The notes: a model not told the origin generated them from the sequence alone. A stretch of 22,076 nucleotides of DNA from JBBDNC01 sp040877875 (GCA_040877875.1 JBBDNC010000099.1:1-22076); one strand, 5' to 3'; shown: positions 1 through 7,796, numbered from the stretch's first letter. Translations and numbers: made by a program.

Positions 1-1208
1 CGGCCGTTCGGGAGTTTGCACTCCGGGCGATGACCGATCGAAAAGGGATCATCGACCAGGTTCCGATCGACCCCTATCTCGCTGCCCTGAACGATCCGTC
101 AGACCGGGTTAAAATCGCAGCTATTGTAGGTCTGGGCCGAATGGGACGGAGCGAAGCTGCCTCTGCACTCCTGGATATCATCCCGCCCGATTCATTCCGT
201 GCCCCTGAAACAGGGACAGAAGGCCCTCACGCAATACCGAACAGTGAGATCTTGCCGGCTCATGTTGCCGCTCGATCTCTGGTTGAGATTGGGGACACGG
301 AAGTACTGTTGGATGCCGTTGACTCTGGCCGGAACAGGCTGGCGCTTTGGGCACTTCGCTACATCCACGAGCCTGTTGTTGCAGAACGGCTGGTTGAGAT
401 CTATCGTGAAAGCAGTGATGATGAGTGGAAAGACCTACTGCTGGAAAATTTGACCAGAATCTACCATAAAGAGGCTGATTACGACGCATCCTGGTGGTGG
501 GGAACCCGGCCCGACACCCACGGTCCCTACTACGCAGCAGAGGAGTGGGAAGCGACGTCTCTCATCCATGACTTCTTGCTGGATGTCTGGCAGGATACCC
601 CTGAAACCGGGAAAGAGCGGTTTGTTGAATTGAATAACAAGTACCGGCTTGAAATTCCGCAGTTTGAACAGCCGGAGGAGAGTGAGAAGGATGAGGAGGA
701 ACCGGTTGTTAACCTGGAAGAGATCCAGAATAGGGAGGGGCAGGTTGGTGAATCTTCGTATGAAGATATCCTGATGGCTCTTGCAAACCGTGAAGGAGAT
801 ATCCAGCGAGGAAGGGAACTCTTTGTACAACAGGGGTGCCAGGCATGTCATACGGTTTCTCCGGATGAACCGCTGAAGGGCCCCTATCTGGGACAAATCG
901 GGGGTATCATGAACCGCGAACAGATTCTTGAATCTATACTACGCCCCAATGCCTCTATTTCACAGGGATTTGCCACGGTGCTGATAACTGCCGGGGACAA
1001 TCAAACTTTTATCGGGTTTGTTTCAGCGGAGACAGCAAATGATCTGGTGTTGACAGATATTTCAGGACAGTCTCGAACACTGCAAAAATCGGATATTCAG
1101 TCCCGGACCCAACTTGAGTACTCCATGATGCCGGAAGGGCTTGTGAATGCACTCTCGTATGACGAGCTGGCTGCCCTGGTGGACTATCTAACCGGGCTGA
1201 CTCAATAA
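1..1208 (+). CDS. HEAT-repeat / PVC-type heme-binding c-type cytochrome protein, 3' part
   Basis: The reading frame is open from base 3 without a stop, and the residues before the first ATG (base 30) continue a HEAT-like helix, so this is the C-terminal part of a longer gene cut by the window edge. HEAT-like helices fill roughly the first 130 visible residues. An acidic linker (about residues 215-245 counted from the ATG at 30) follows, and then a cytochrome c domain of the type seen in Planctomycete-style heme-binding proteins (TIGR02603-like). The heme motif CQACH is encoded at 837-851, and a later MMPEGL segment near 1127-1144 would supply the distal Met ligand. Full-length relatives usually carry an N-terminal sugar-dehydrogenase-like beta-propeller, which would lie outside this window. 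Such proteins are exported and thought to act in electron transfer linked to carbohydrate oxidation. The domain call is solid; the substrate is unknown. Confidence 0.85.
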   Translation, partial: AVREFALRAMTDRKGIIDQVPIDPYLAALNDPSDRVKIAAIVGLGRMGRSEAASALLDIIPPDSFRAPETGTEGPHAIPNSEILPAHVAARSLVEIGDTEVLLDAVDSGRNRLALWALRYIHEPVVAERLVEIYRESSDDEWKDLLLENLTRIYHKEADYDASWWWGTRPDTHGPYYAAEEWEATSLIHDFLLDVWQDTPETGKERFVELNNKYRLEIPQFEQPEESEKDEEEPVVNLEEIQNREGQVGESSYEDILMALANREGDIQRGRELFVQQGCQACHTVSPDEPLKGPYLGQIGGIMNREQILESILRPNASISQGFATVLITAGDNQTFIGFVSAETANDLVLTDISGQSRTLQKSDIQSRTQLEYSMMPEGLVNALSYDELAALVDYLTGLTQ

Positions 1209-1281
1209 CAGACCGAGTATTCTGAGAAATCGGATGTTGAATTCAGTCGTTGACCAGAACATACCGCCAGGGGAGGTAAAA

Positions 1282-1307
1282 CGTCATCCGCCGGACGGCG
1301 GATGACG
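1282..1307. repeat. GC-rich palindrome, stand-alone member of the CCGCCGG/GGCGG family
   Basis: This is a perfect inverted repeat with an 11-bp stem (1282-1292 with 1297-1307) and a GGAC loop. Its core, ATCCGCC/GGCGGAT, matches the palindrome at 7517-7534 and those inside the larger repeats at 9962-10142 and 13662-13826. It lies 74 bp after the cytochrome gene and is not followed by a T-tract. It could be a REP-like element or an mRNA 3'-end stabiliser. Confidence 0.7.
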
Positions 1308-1467
1308 GATCTCCGCAAACGGATAAAAAGTGTCAGGTTTTCCGAATCAATATTTAATTGTGTGCAATCTGGCAGAGGATGAATCTCTGGCATGATTATT
1401 ACGTAAGGTGTTAAGTAGACAATACGGATCGATCGAATGGTTTTTTGGATCTGATTGTTATTAAACT

Positions 1468-1497
1468 GGAACTGTTGGTTTTAATGAATTATTTTAA
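1468..1497 (+). promoter_or_regulatory. Candidate ECF-type promoter upstream of the sigma factor gene
   Basis: GGAACT at 1468-1473 matches the usual -35 core (GGAAC) of ECF sigma promoters, and ECF genes are often autoregulated. The AT-rich stretch about 17 nt downstream has no clear -10 motif, so this rests on one short hexamer placed 35 nt before the ATG. Confidence 0.25.
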
Positions 1498-1508
1498 TAT
1501 CAGCTATT

Positions 1509-2144
1509 ATGAGACTAAACAAATCAGACCATATCCCGGTTAAATATGAAAAGATGAAAGACAGGGAATTGGTACGTCTATTCAGAAAGGAGGATGACGA
1601 ACATGCCTTTCGTGAACTCATGAATCGTCATCAGGCAAAAATCTATTCCTATATCTACAGTATGGTTCATAATGGAGAGATTGCGAACGATATCTTTCAG
1701 GATACTTTTACGAAGGTCATTACAAAGATGGACGATACGTACAATGAGCAAGGGAAATGGATTGCCTGGGTCATGCGAATCGCTCATAATGCAACAATCG
1801 ACCACATTAGAAAACAAAAACGATTCGTTGACGTTAGTAGTCACTACGATGATGATTCGAAGACCGATTTTTATGATCGGTTGCCGGATGAGGACGGGCC
1901 CGGCCAGCATGAAAAGCTTGAGCTGGACGAATCCAAATCCAGTTTAATGAAACATATTGCCGAGCTTCCTGAAGAGCAGCGGACTGTAGTGATGTTACGC
2001 CATTACTATGAGATGCCTTTTAAAGAAATCGCAGAACTTACAGATGTTTCAATTAACACGGCACTTGGACGCATGCGTTATGCGTTAATCAACTTAAGAA
2101 AGATGTTTGACCAGGAACAAAAAAGTGAGTCGAATAAAGTATGA
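1509..2144 (+). CDS. ECF-subfamily RNA polymerase sigma factor
   Basis: This 211-residue protein has the two-domain layout of extracytoplasmic function (ECF) sigma factors. Region 2 spans about residues 20-100, with a core-binding helix around FRELMNRHQAKIYSYIYSMV and a -10 recognition part around GKWIAWVMRIAHNATIDHIR. An acidic linker (about 108-140) follows. Region 4 spans about 147-200, with a helix-turn-helix around EMPFKEIAELTDVSINTALGR. It directs core RNA polymerase to a regulon that cannot be named from sequence. Its last 4 bases overlap the start of the next gene (ATGA), the usual coupling of a sigma factor with its anti-sigma factor. No Shine-Dalgarno is obvious. An internal ATG at 1554 is an alternative start that still keeps region 2 intact. 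Confidence 0.92.
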   Translation: MRLNKSDHIPVKYEKMKDRELVRLFRKEDDEHAFRELMNRHQAKIYSYIYSMVHNGEIANDIFQDTFTKVITKMDDTYNEQGKWIAWVMRIAHNATIDHIRKQKRFVDVSSHYDDDSKTDFYDRLPDEDGPGQHEKLELDESKSSLMKHIAELPEEQRTVVMLRHYYEMPFKEIAELTDVSINTALGRMRYALINLRKMFDQEQKSESNKV

Positions 2145-2770
2145 CATTTGATGAGAATGCTTCCATTCGTTACCTGATGAAGGAGATGGATCCGTCTGAG
2201 GAGGTCATCTTTGAACAACAGATGATGGAAGATGATGATCTCCTGATTGAGGTTGAATGCCTCAGGAAAGTAAATCGTCGCCTTGAAGAACTTCCCGAGG
2301 TTTCACCTCCGGAGGGATTAACCGACCAAATAGTCAATAAGGTCGCCGCGAAAAGAGAGCGAAATTCCCGTCGCTCCCAGATGAAATATTTCTACCTGTC
2401 TGCAGCCGCGTCCATAGTGGGAGTTTTATTTGCAGGAACCTTTCTGCTGACCCTGGAAGAGGCCGGGAATGGAGAAAGCCAAACGGCAGAGTCGGCGGAC
2501 CAGGTACAACAGGCTGCAACGACCGGCAATTCAGGGTTGGTGGATCTGGATTATTCGACCCTTCCGACTTCTTCGGATTCCGGAGTTTCACCCTGGGTTG
2601 ACAACAATGAAGTCTTGCACTTTGAGGGAGACGTTAATGAATCCCATACCAGTTCATTCGATTCCATATTTCGAAACAGTTATCAAAAACTGGAACTCGT
2701 CCAACCACCTTCAAATCGGTCTGCTTCACGTACACCGGACCTTCACCTTACCGGTTCAAGTCCCAATTAA
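2141..2770 (+). CDS. Putative single-pass anti-sigma factor
   Basis: This 209-residue protein starts inside the stop region of the ECF sigma gene (ATGA overlap), so the two are probably translationally coupled. The cytoplasmic N-terminus (about 1-80) resembles anti-sigma domains, with a YLMKEMDPSEE-type helix and acidic residues, but it lacks the HxxxCxxC zinc motif of ZAS-type anti-sigma factors. One hydrophobic segment (about residues 83-106, YFYLSAAASIVGVLFAGTFL) is a likely membrane helix. The remaining 100 residues are Ser/Thr-rich, low in complexity and probably periplasmic. The expected role is to hold the sigma factor at the membrane until an envelope signal releases it. Function is inferred from gene order and topology; no catalytic motif is visible. 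Confidence 0.7.
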   Translation: MTFDENASIRYLMKEMDPSEEVIFEQQMMEDDDLLIEVECLRKVNRRLEELPEVSPPEGLTDQIVNKVAAKRERNSRRSQMKYFYLSAAASIVGVLFAGTFLLTLEEAGNGESQTAESADQVQQAATTGNSGLVDLDYSTLPTSSDSGVSPWVDNNEVLHFEGDVNESHTSSFDSIFRNSYQKLELVQPPSNRSASRTPDLHLTGSSPN

Positions 2771-2981
2771 TGTTGGTTAAAACAACAGAGTGAACCCCTT
2801 TTTGCTTGCAAAATCCCATTCCAGGCGGGTGAACAGATATTTATTGTTAACTTATTATGTGCCAAATAGTTAATAAACTTATTTAATGTTAACTGGATGT
2901 GCATAACTTCTTTTGTATCCAAGTGGGCATCCCATTATATTAAAAATGACAAAATATTTTGTAAACCACAGACAGGTCTGA
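2771..2981 (+). promoter_or_regulatory. parA upstream region with iterated AT-rich motifs and one DnaA-box match
   Basis: This AT-rich spacer precedes parA. It contains TTTTGC-TT-GCAAAA (2800-2813), two GTTAAC hexamers (2846-2851 and 2888-2893), an AGTTAA/TTAACT inverted pair (2868-2873 and 2889-2894), and TGTGCATAA (2898-2906), which is the complement of a consensus DnaA box TTATNCACA. A weak sigma-70-like pair, TTGTAT (2914-2919) and TATATT (2936-2941), has a 16-nt gap. No element is decisive alone; autoregulation of par operons near their promoter is common. Confidence 0.35.
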
Positions 2982-3779
2982 ATGGGAAAAGTAATCACCA
3001 TTGCGAATCAGAAGGGCGGCGTAGGCAAAACAACATCTTCTATCAATCTTGCCGCAAGCCTGGCAGCTATTGAACACCCGACATTGTTAATTGATATCGA
3101 CCCTCAAAGCAATACCACGAGCGGGCTGGGAATTGAACCGAAAACGGTTTCAAGTTCGATCTATGAAGTAATGATCGGGGGTGTGGAAGCGGGAGACGCT
3201 GTTCGGGAGACTGAACTTCCCTATCTCGACCTGATTCCCTCACATATCAACCTTGTGGGGGCTGAAATCGAAATGGTAGACCGAAATCAAAGAGAACGTA
3301 TCCTCGCCGGGGCGATCGGAAACCTGCGGGAAAAATATGATTTTGTCATTATCGATTGCCCGCCTTCCCTCGGCCTCCTTACCATTAATGCACTGACAGC
3401 ATCCGATTCGGTTTTGATCCCCGTCCAGTGTGAATATTTTGCACTTGAAGGCCTGGGACAACTGCTCAATACGATCAAAATTGTCCGACAGCATCTCAAT
3501 ACGGATCTTGAAATTGAGGGAGTACTGCTAACAATGTATGATACCCGGACCCGGTTATCCAACCAGGTGGCGGATGAAGTAAAAAAGTATTTTGACGACC
3601 GTGTATTCAAAACGGTTATTGCCAGAAATGTGCGGCTGGCAGAAGCTCCGAGTTTTGGAAAACCGGCACTTTTGTATGATGCATCCAGTGTCGGTTCTAA
3701 AAACTACCTGGCGCTTGCACGTGAAATCATCAAGCGGAATAAGAAACTGTTTAAAAACAGCACCGTTTTGGCAAAATAG
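2982..3779 (+). CDS. parA: Chromosome-partitioning ATPase ParA/Soj
   Basis: At 265 residues this has the usual length of chromosomal ParA/Soj. The deviant Walker A box KGGVGKTT is at residues 11-18 with its signature lysine. The A' motif LLIDIDPQSN lies at about 35-44, and Walker B, FVIIDCPPSLG, at about 116-126. ParA dimers bind DNA non-specifically when ATP-bound, and ParB stimulates their hydrolysis, moving origins apart. The N-terminus begins directly with the nucleotide-binding fold, with no helix-turn-helix extension, which marks the chromosomal rather than the plasmid type Ia class. parB follows after 17 bp, so the two are co-transcribed. No parS site is visible in or next to the operon. 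Confidence 0.96.
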   Translation: MGKVITIANQKGGVGKTTSSINLAASLAAIEHPTLLIDIDPQSNTTSGLGIEPKTVSSSIYEVMIGGVEAGDAVRETELPYLDLIPSHINLVGAEIEMVDRNQRERILAGAIGNLREKYDFVIIDCPPSLGLLTINALTASDSVLIPVQCEYFALEGLGQLLNTIKIVRQHLNTDLEIEGVLLTMYDTRTRLSNQVADEVKKYFDDRVFKTVIARNVRLAEAPSFGKPALLYDASSVGSKNYLALAREIIKRNKKLFKNSTVLAK

Positions 3780-3796
3780 CAGAAGGCAGACAAGTT

Positions 3797-4726
3797 ATGT
3801 CTAAAAAAGTTCTTGGCAGAGGCCTCGGTGCATTTTTTCCTGAATACCAGGATTCCGGCGATGAGAAAAAACCCACCGGCGAAGGTGAGAAAGTAAAGAC
3901 CGCCGTACCCGTTGATCCTTCCGAAAAAGTAAATGTGGTCTTACATATACCGGTCGATCATATTCGCCCGAACCCGCACCAGCCCCGAAAGGAATTCAAG
4001 GAGGAAAGCCTTGAAGAACTGTCTTCCTCTATTCGCCGGCACGGTTTGATTCAACCGATCACCGTCCGCTACCTGGGTGAAAAACGATTTGAGCTGATCA
4101 GTGGTGAACGGCGTCTTCGAGCCAGTAAGCTTGCAGGGTTAAAAGAAATCCCTTCTTATATCCGTGAAGTAAATGATGAACAGGTTCTTGCATTTGCCCT
4201 GATTGAAAATATACAACGGGAAGAACTGAATCCGCTGGAAGTCGCCATGGGTTACCAGCGCCTGATGGAGGAACTGAATTACACTCAAAACGAAGTGGCA
4301 GACCAGGTGGGCAAGAACCGTACAACGGTTACCAATATGCTTCGTCTGCTGAATCTTCCGGATTTTATCCAGGCTGCCTTGCGGGATGAACAGATTTCTA
4401 CCGGCCATGCAAGGGCTCTGATTAATCTTAAAAGCGAGAAGGACCAAAAAAAACTGCTAAAAAAAATCATTGCAGAAACTCTCTCCGTCCGCGAGGTCGA
4501 GAAACAGGTACGGAGCCTGGATAAAAAAAATGAACAACAAGGGAAAAGGAAAAAACAAAAGAGTCCTGAAAACCCGTTCTTAAATGAAATTTCGGAGCGG
4601 CTTCGCAGTACGTTAAGCACAAAGGTGGATATTAAATCCAGGAACCAGGGAGGTGAAATTCGCATTTCATATTATTCGGATGATGATCTTGAACGAATTT
4701 TACAACTCTTTGAATCGATTGATTAG
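3797..4726 (+). CDS. parB: Chromosome-partitioning protein ParB/Spo0J
   Basis: This 309-residue protein has the ParB layout. A short N-terminal ParA-stimulating segment (KKVLGRGLGAFF) is followed by an acidic linker. The ParB/Srx CTPase domain (about residues 48-145) carries GERRLRASKLAG and ENIQREELNP. The helix-turn-helix DNA-binding domain (about 150-225) carries YTQNEVADQVGKNRTTVTNML. A Lys-rich stretch precedes the C-terminal dimerisation domain. ParB loads at parS as a CTP-dependent clamp and spreads. The start follows an AAGG-containing leader 10-15 nt upstream. The 3' end overlaps the next gene in another frame by roughly 47 bp if that gene begins at 4680, suggesting a single operon. 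Confidence 0.96.
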   Translation: MSKKVLGRGLGAFFPEYQDSGDEKKPTGEGEKVKTAVPVDPSEKVNVVLHIPVDHIRPNPHQPRKEFKEESLEELSSSIRRHGLIQPITVRYLGEKRFELISGERRLRASKLAGLKEIPSYIREVNDEQVLAFALIENIQREELNPLEVAMGYQRLMEELNYTQNEVADQVGKNRTTVTNMLRLLNLPDFIQAALRDEQISTGHARALINLKSEKDQKKLLKKIIAETLSVREVEKQVRSLDKKNEQQGKRKKQKSPENPFLNEISERLRSTLSTKVDIKSRNQGGEIRISYYSDDDLERILQLFESID

Positions 4727-5354
4727 GGCCCTGCCACTTGTCTGTTTGTTGTTCTCCCTGACCTCAGCGCAGGCACAGACATTTACACCGGACAAGGACT
4801 ATTCACTCCTTCATTATCATGTTCAAAATTCCGGATTCCCGGCTTCGATGCAACAGGATACGACGGATGAGGAATCCTATCCTGAACCGAATTCTGTGAT
4901 GGTTAAATCGATGATTCTGCCGGGCTGGGGACAGGTGGTCAATAAACAGGCCTGGAAGATTCCGATTATCTATGGTTTGTTCGCCGGTCTGGGGTATTAT
5001 ACCTATGACCTGACACAACAGTATCATGACTACCGGGCAGCCTATTATAACCTCAGCAGGGAAGGAGATACCGACTTTAAATTTGGAGAAACCCCGGATT
5101 ATATTCCGGAATCCATTGGTCTGAATGAACTCCGGGATTTGAGAAACGAGACCCGCAATCGCAGGGATACTATGTATATTGTGATGGTACTGGCCTATGG
5201 ATTGAATATCGTGGACGCATATGTCTATGCACACATGCGCTCCTTTGATGTGTCGGATGATTTGTCAGCCAATACACAGATTTCACCCGGTTTGATTGAC
5301 GGACAGGTTCCGGGAATAAACGTTCAAATAAATTTACAAACTAAAAGAAGGTAA
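4680..5354 (+). CDS. DUF5683 family membrane protein
   Basis: About 224 residues. The N-terminus has a signal-peptide-like hydrophobic run (ALPLVCLLFSLTSAQA) with likely cleavage before QTFTPD. The conserved core VKSMILPGWGQVVNKQAWK followed by a hydrophobic IPIIYGLFAGLGYYTY segment is typical of DUF5683, and a second hydrophobic segment (TMYIVMVLAYGLNIVDAYVYAHM) lies near the C-terminus. Function is unknown; in Bacteroidota the family often sits directly after parA-parB, as here. The start is uncertain: GTG 4653, tandem ATGs at 4680/4683, and TTG 4689 or 4710 are all in frame. I chose 4680 because it keeps the signal peptide with the shortest ATG-initiated extension. All but the shortest choice overlap the end of parB, so translational coupling is plausible. 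Confidence 0.8.
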   Translation: MMILNEFYNSLNRLIRALPLVCLLFSLTSAQAQTFTPDKDYSLLHYHVQNSGFPASMQQDTTDEESYPEPNSVMVKSMILPGWGQVVNKQAWKIPIIYGLFAGLGYYTYDLTQQYHDYRAAYYNLSREGDTDFKFGETPDYIPESIGLNELRDLRNETRNRRDTMYIVMVLAYGLNIVDAYVYAHMRSFDVSDDLSANTQISPGLIDGQVPGINVQINLQTKRR

Positions 5355-5360
5355 TGTCAG

Positions 5361-6077
5361 ATGGATTTTTCTAATGAAAGTAAAAAAATGGAATTGACGC
5401 CCGATCAATTCAATGAAAAGGACAGTAGCCATGACCTGTGGAGTATATTTAAAATTATGGGGGAATTCGTTGACGGATACGACAAGCTTCTTCGGCTTGG
5501 GCCCTGTATCTCCATTTTCGGATCGGCACGTTTCCGTGAAGGGGACAAATATTATGAAATGGCTATCAAAACCGCAGAACGCATTTCTGAAAACGGGTTC
5601 GGGGTTATTACGGGCGGCGGCCCCGGTATTATGGAAGCCGGGAATAAAGGTGCGAGCAACTCAAAAGGTAAATCGGTCGGACTGGGGATCGACCTTCCGC
5701 ACGAACAGGGGATCAATCAATTTGTCCATCCTGAATACGAGATCAATTTCAGATACTTTTTTGTCCGTAAAGTGATGTTTGTCAAATATGCCCAGGGCTT
5801 TATCGTATTCCCGGGTGGTTTTGGAACACTGGATGAAGTATTTGAATGCCTGACCCTGATTCAAACCAGGAAGATTAACAGGATCCCGATTGTCCTTGTA
5901 GGGGAAGATCACTGGGGCGGGTTGGCAGACTGGCTGAAAAATACCCTGCTGGAACAGGGAATGATTTCACCGGAAGACCTGGAATTGTTCCATATCACCG
6001 ATGATTATAAAGAGGCAGTGGACCTGGTTTGTGATTTTTACAAACTCAAAAAACCTCAACCTAATTTTTCTTTTTAG
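5361..6077 (+). CDS. LOG family / TIGR00730 Rossmann-fold nucleotide phosphoribohydrolase
   Basis: 238 residues. The LOG family hallmarks are both present: GGGPGIMEA at residues 85-93 and PGGFGTLDE at 151-159, the latter carrying the catalytic Glu region. SIFGSARF at about 51-58 opens the Rossmann fold. LOG proteins cleave the N-glycosidic bond of nucleoside 5'-monophosphates, and characterised members act on AMP or on cytokinin ribotides. The natural substrate here is unknown. The gene starts 6 bp after the DUF5683 stop with an AAGG leader, so it belongs to the parA-parB-DUF5683 operon. It is probably cytoplasmic, as no signal peptide is seen. The extended N-terminus (about 40 residues before the fold) resembles the longer bacterial type rather than short plant LOG. 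Confidence 0.9.
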   Translation: MDFSNESKKMELTPDQFNEKDSSHDLWSIFKIMGEFVDGYDKLLRLGPCISIFGSARFREGDKYYEMAIKTAERISENGFGVITGGGPGIMEAGNKGASNSKGKSVGLGIDLPHEQGINQFVHPEYEINFRYFFVRKVMFVKYAQGFIVFPGGFGTLDEVFECLTLIQTRKINRIPIVLVGEDHWGGLADWLKNTLLEQGMISPEDLELFHITDDYKEAVDLVCDFYKLKKPQPNFSF

Positions 6078-6359
6078 TGGATGGTTGCCGGCCGAAAAGC
6101 ATGGTATCGAGCGAATACTCCAGGAAGTATAAAAACAGAGATTGCAGGACGGCTGAATCGAAACAGGATGATAAGGCTTTTGAATATTCTATTCGAATGT
6201 AACGTTATGAATCTTCGAGCGTCAAACATATAAGCGAATTTATAAGCCTGCTTACAATAATGTATTTAAAATGCGGTTTATAGATTAGGATTATTCTTTT
6301 TTTTATTTAATTTTTACGCGCTGAAAATAAAACTGGCTATTAACTAAATTTTGACAACT
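6078..6359. other. Intergenic spacer, AT-rich, no gene seen
   Basis: This 282-bp AT-rich gap lies between the LOG gene and the TPR gene. There is a T-rich run around 6294-6315 but no stable GC stem before it, so I cannot call a terminator. No promoter motif stands out. Confidence 0.5.
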
Positions 6360-7409
6360 ATGAAATTCATGAGCCGTATTTTTACCTGCACATTTTCGTT
6401 CCTGATGGTGGTTGCATTATCAACGGACCTGCTTCAGGGACAGAATGTAAAAACCGAAGCGACGAGGGCCTATAACAATGCTCTTGAATTAGCTCAAAAT
6501 CAAAATTTTATCGATGCTATCGATTTGTATATGGAAGCAAGAGAACTGGCCACCTCACCGGATTGTGAGGATTGTTCGGAGCTTGCACAGATGGCAACCA
6601 ATCAAATACCGCGTGTTCACTACAGCCGTGCTTCCCATGCATTTCAGCAGTTTCAACAAAGCAAGTCTGTCGAAGCTGTTGATGATGCAATAGAGTATTT
6701 CCAGGACGCCCAGGAAGCAGGCGAGGAGTTTGGCGATGACCAGGTGCGTGACCGGTCCCGTTCGGTAATTCCCCAACTTTATTATAACAAGTCACTCGTA
6801 CAATATAATAGCGGGAACCATGAAGGAGCTCTCGAAAGCCTGAACCGGGCCATTGAACTGAATGCCAATTATACGCTGGCTTACTATCAAAGAGGAATTG
6901 TACTGAACAATACGGACGGTGTAAGCCTTGAGGAAGCGATCGATGCGTTTGATCAGGCAATTGAAGTCGGAGAAAGAGTCGGAGATTCTGAAAATGTAGG
7001 CCGGGCACAACGGAGAGTCAGAGCGGAACTGGTGTACCAGGCGGTTCAGCGAATGGATAATAATCAACGCACCCAGGCGATCGAACTCCTTCACCGGGCG
7101 GAAGAATATCAGCCGAACCATGTGGACGTGAACTATCGCCTTGCGCAGGTGTATAACGAACGGGGCAACTGGGAGCAGGCCGCTACCTATGCGAACCGTG
7201 CCCTCCAACAGGAAACAGGAGGAGTTGCAGACCGTGCAAAGATTTATTTTGAACTGGGGCTGGCTTACCAGGGACAAGGTACATCCATGAAACAGCAGGC
7301 TTGTAATGCATTTGAAAATGCTGCGTATGGTGAATTCCAGGGTCCGGCTCATCACAAGCTGGAGTATGAGCTGGAATGTGAAGGATACGCTTCGGCAAAC
7401 GGACAGTAA
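6360..7409 (+). CDS. Exported tetratricopeptide (TPR) repeat protein
   Basis: 349 residues from ATG 6360. A TTG at 6351 is in frame but would only lengthen the n-region. The signal peptide is clear: basic start MKFMSRIF, hydrophobic core to about residue 24, likely cleavage after LLQGQ. The mature part is helical TPR/TPR-like repeats. Good units include YYNKSLVQYNSGNHEGALES with FNRAIEL-type ends, and HVDVNYRLAQVYNERGNWEQ near residues 230-260. A CEDC pair early in the mature part and two further Cys near the end (ACNAF, LECEG) could form disulfides in the periplasm. TPRs mediate protein-protein contacts; the partner is unknown. The gene stands alone on +, with spacers of about 280 and 400 bp, and ends before a strong terminator. 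Confidence 0.85.
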   Translation: MKFMSRIFTCTFSFLMVVALSTDLLQGQNVKTEATRAYNNALELAQNQNFIDAIDLYMEARELATSPDCEDCSELAQMATNQIPRVHYSRASHAFQQFQQSKSVEAVDDAIEYFQDAQEAGEEFGDDQVRDRSRSVIPQLYYNKSLVQYNSGNHEGALESLNRAIELNANYTLAYYQRGIVLNNTDGVSLEEAIDAFDQAIEVGERVGDSENVGRAQRRVRAELVYQAVQRMDNNQRTQAIELLHRAEEYQPNHVDVNYRLAQVYNERGNWEQAATYANRALQQETGGVADRAKIYFELGLAYQGQGTSMKQQACNAFENAAYGEFQGPAHHKLEYELECEGYASANGQ

Positions 7410-7516
7410 GGAAAACCGAACGGACCGTTTTTTCACCGATGGAGATCCGGATTCGATTCATGGTGGCCCGGGACGGATGCATTGAAGCCCGGACATGAAT
7501 CGACAGATTTCATGAC

Positions 7517-7534
7517 ATCCGCCAACCGGCGGAT
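7517..7534. repeat. GC palindrome of the ATCCGCC/GGCGGAT family
   Basis: ATCCGCC (7517-7523) pairs with GGCGGAT (7528-7534) around an AACC loop. The same arms occur at 1286-1303, and TCCGCC/GGCGGA occurs inside the longer repeat at 13662-13826. There is no T-tract; the real terminator is the separate structure 22 bp downstream. Confidence 0.65.
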
Positions 7535-7555
7535 TAACGGTCAACTTATTTTGAA

Positions 7556-7601
7556 CGCCAGGGAGTCTCTAACAGTTTTAGAGGCTCCCTGGCGTTTTTT
7601 T
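7556..7601 (+). terminator. Strong rho-independent terminator after the TPR gene
   Basis: A 17-bp stem (7556-7572 with 7578-7594, one G-U pair) closes a CAGTT loop and is followed at once by seven T (7595-7601). It lies about 150 bp after the TPR stop and insulates transketolase. Confidence 0.93.
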
Positions 7602-7790
7602 GGGGTATTCCCCGGCAGGCAGCCGGGTTTGCGGGATTTGTATTTCCTGTTTTACTTCTAAAAGGTTTCTTTCCTATCTTCCCCTTTGATTTTCGGTGTG
7701 TTTCACCTGCACCGGGTAAGCATCGTGTCCATCCATAAGATTTGGGATTCGTAGTGGCACGAACGTCGGGAAGGGTTATTTCCATAGATT

Positions 7791-7796
7791 TATAAT
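7791..7796 (+). promoter_or_regulatory. Possible -10 hexamer for transketolase
   Basis: TATAAT matches the sigma-70 -10 consensus exactly and lies 18 nt before the ATG. No recognisable -35 is seen 16-18 nt upstream, so the call is weak. Confidence 0.25.

Larger units (their letters stand above)
1209..1508. other. Intergenic spacer with a GC palindrome and a candidate ECF promoter
   Basis: This 300-bp spacer has no convincing gene. It holds the 11-bp-stem palindrome at 1282-1307 and, near its right end, an AT-rich leader for the sigma factor gene with a GGAACT hexamer at 1468-1473. No T-run follows the palindrome, so it does not look like a standard intrinsic terminator. Confidence 0.6.

Noticed and set aside
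2800..2813. TTTTGC-TT-GCAAAA after the anti-sigma gene as a terminator
   Set aside because: The loop is only two bases, the stem is AT-rich and no T-run follows; an operator-like palindrome is more likely.
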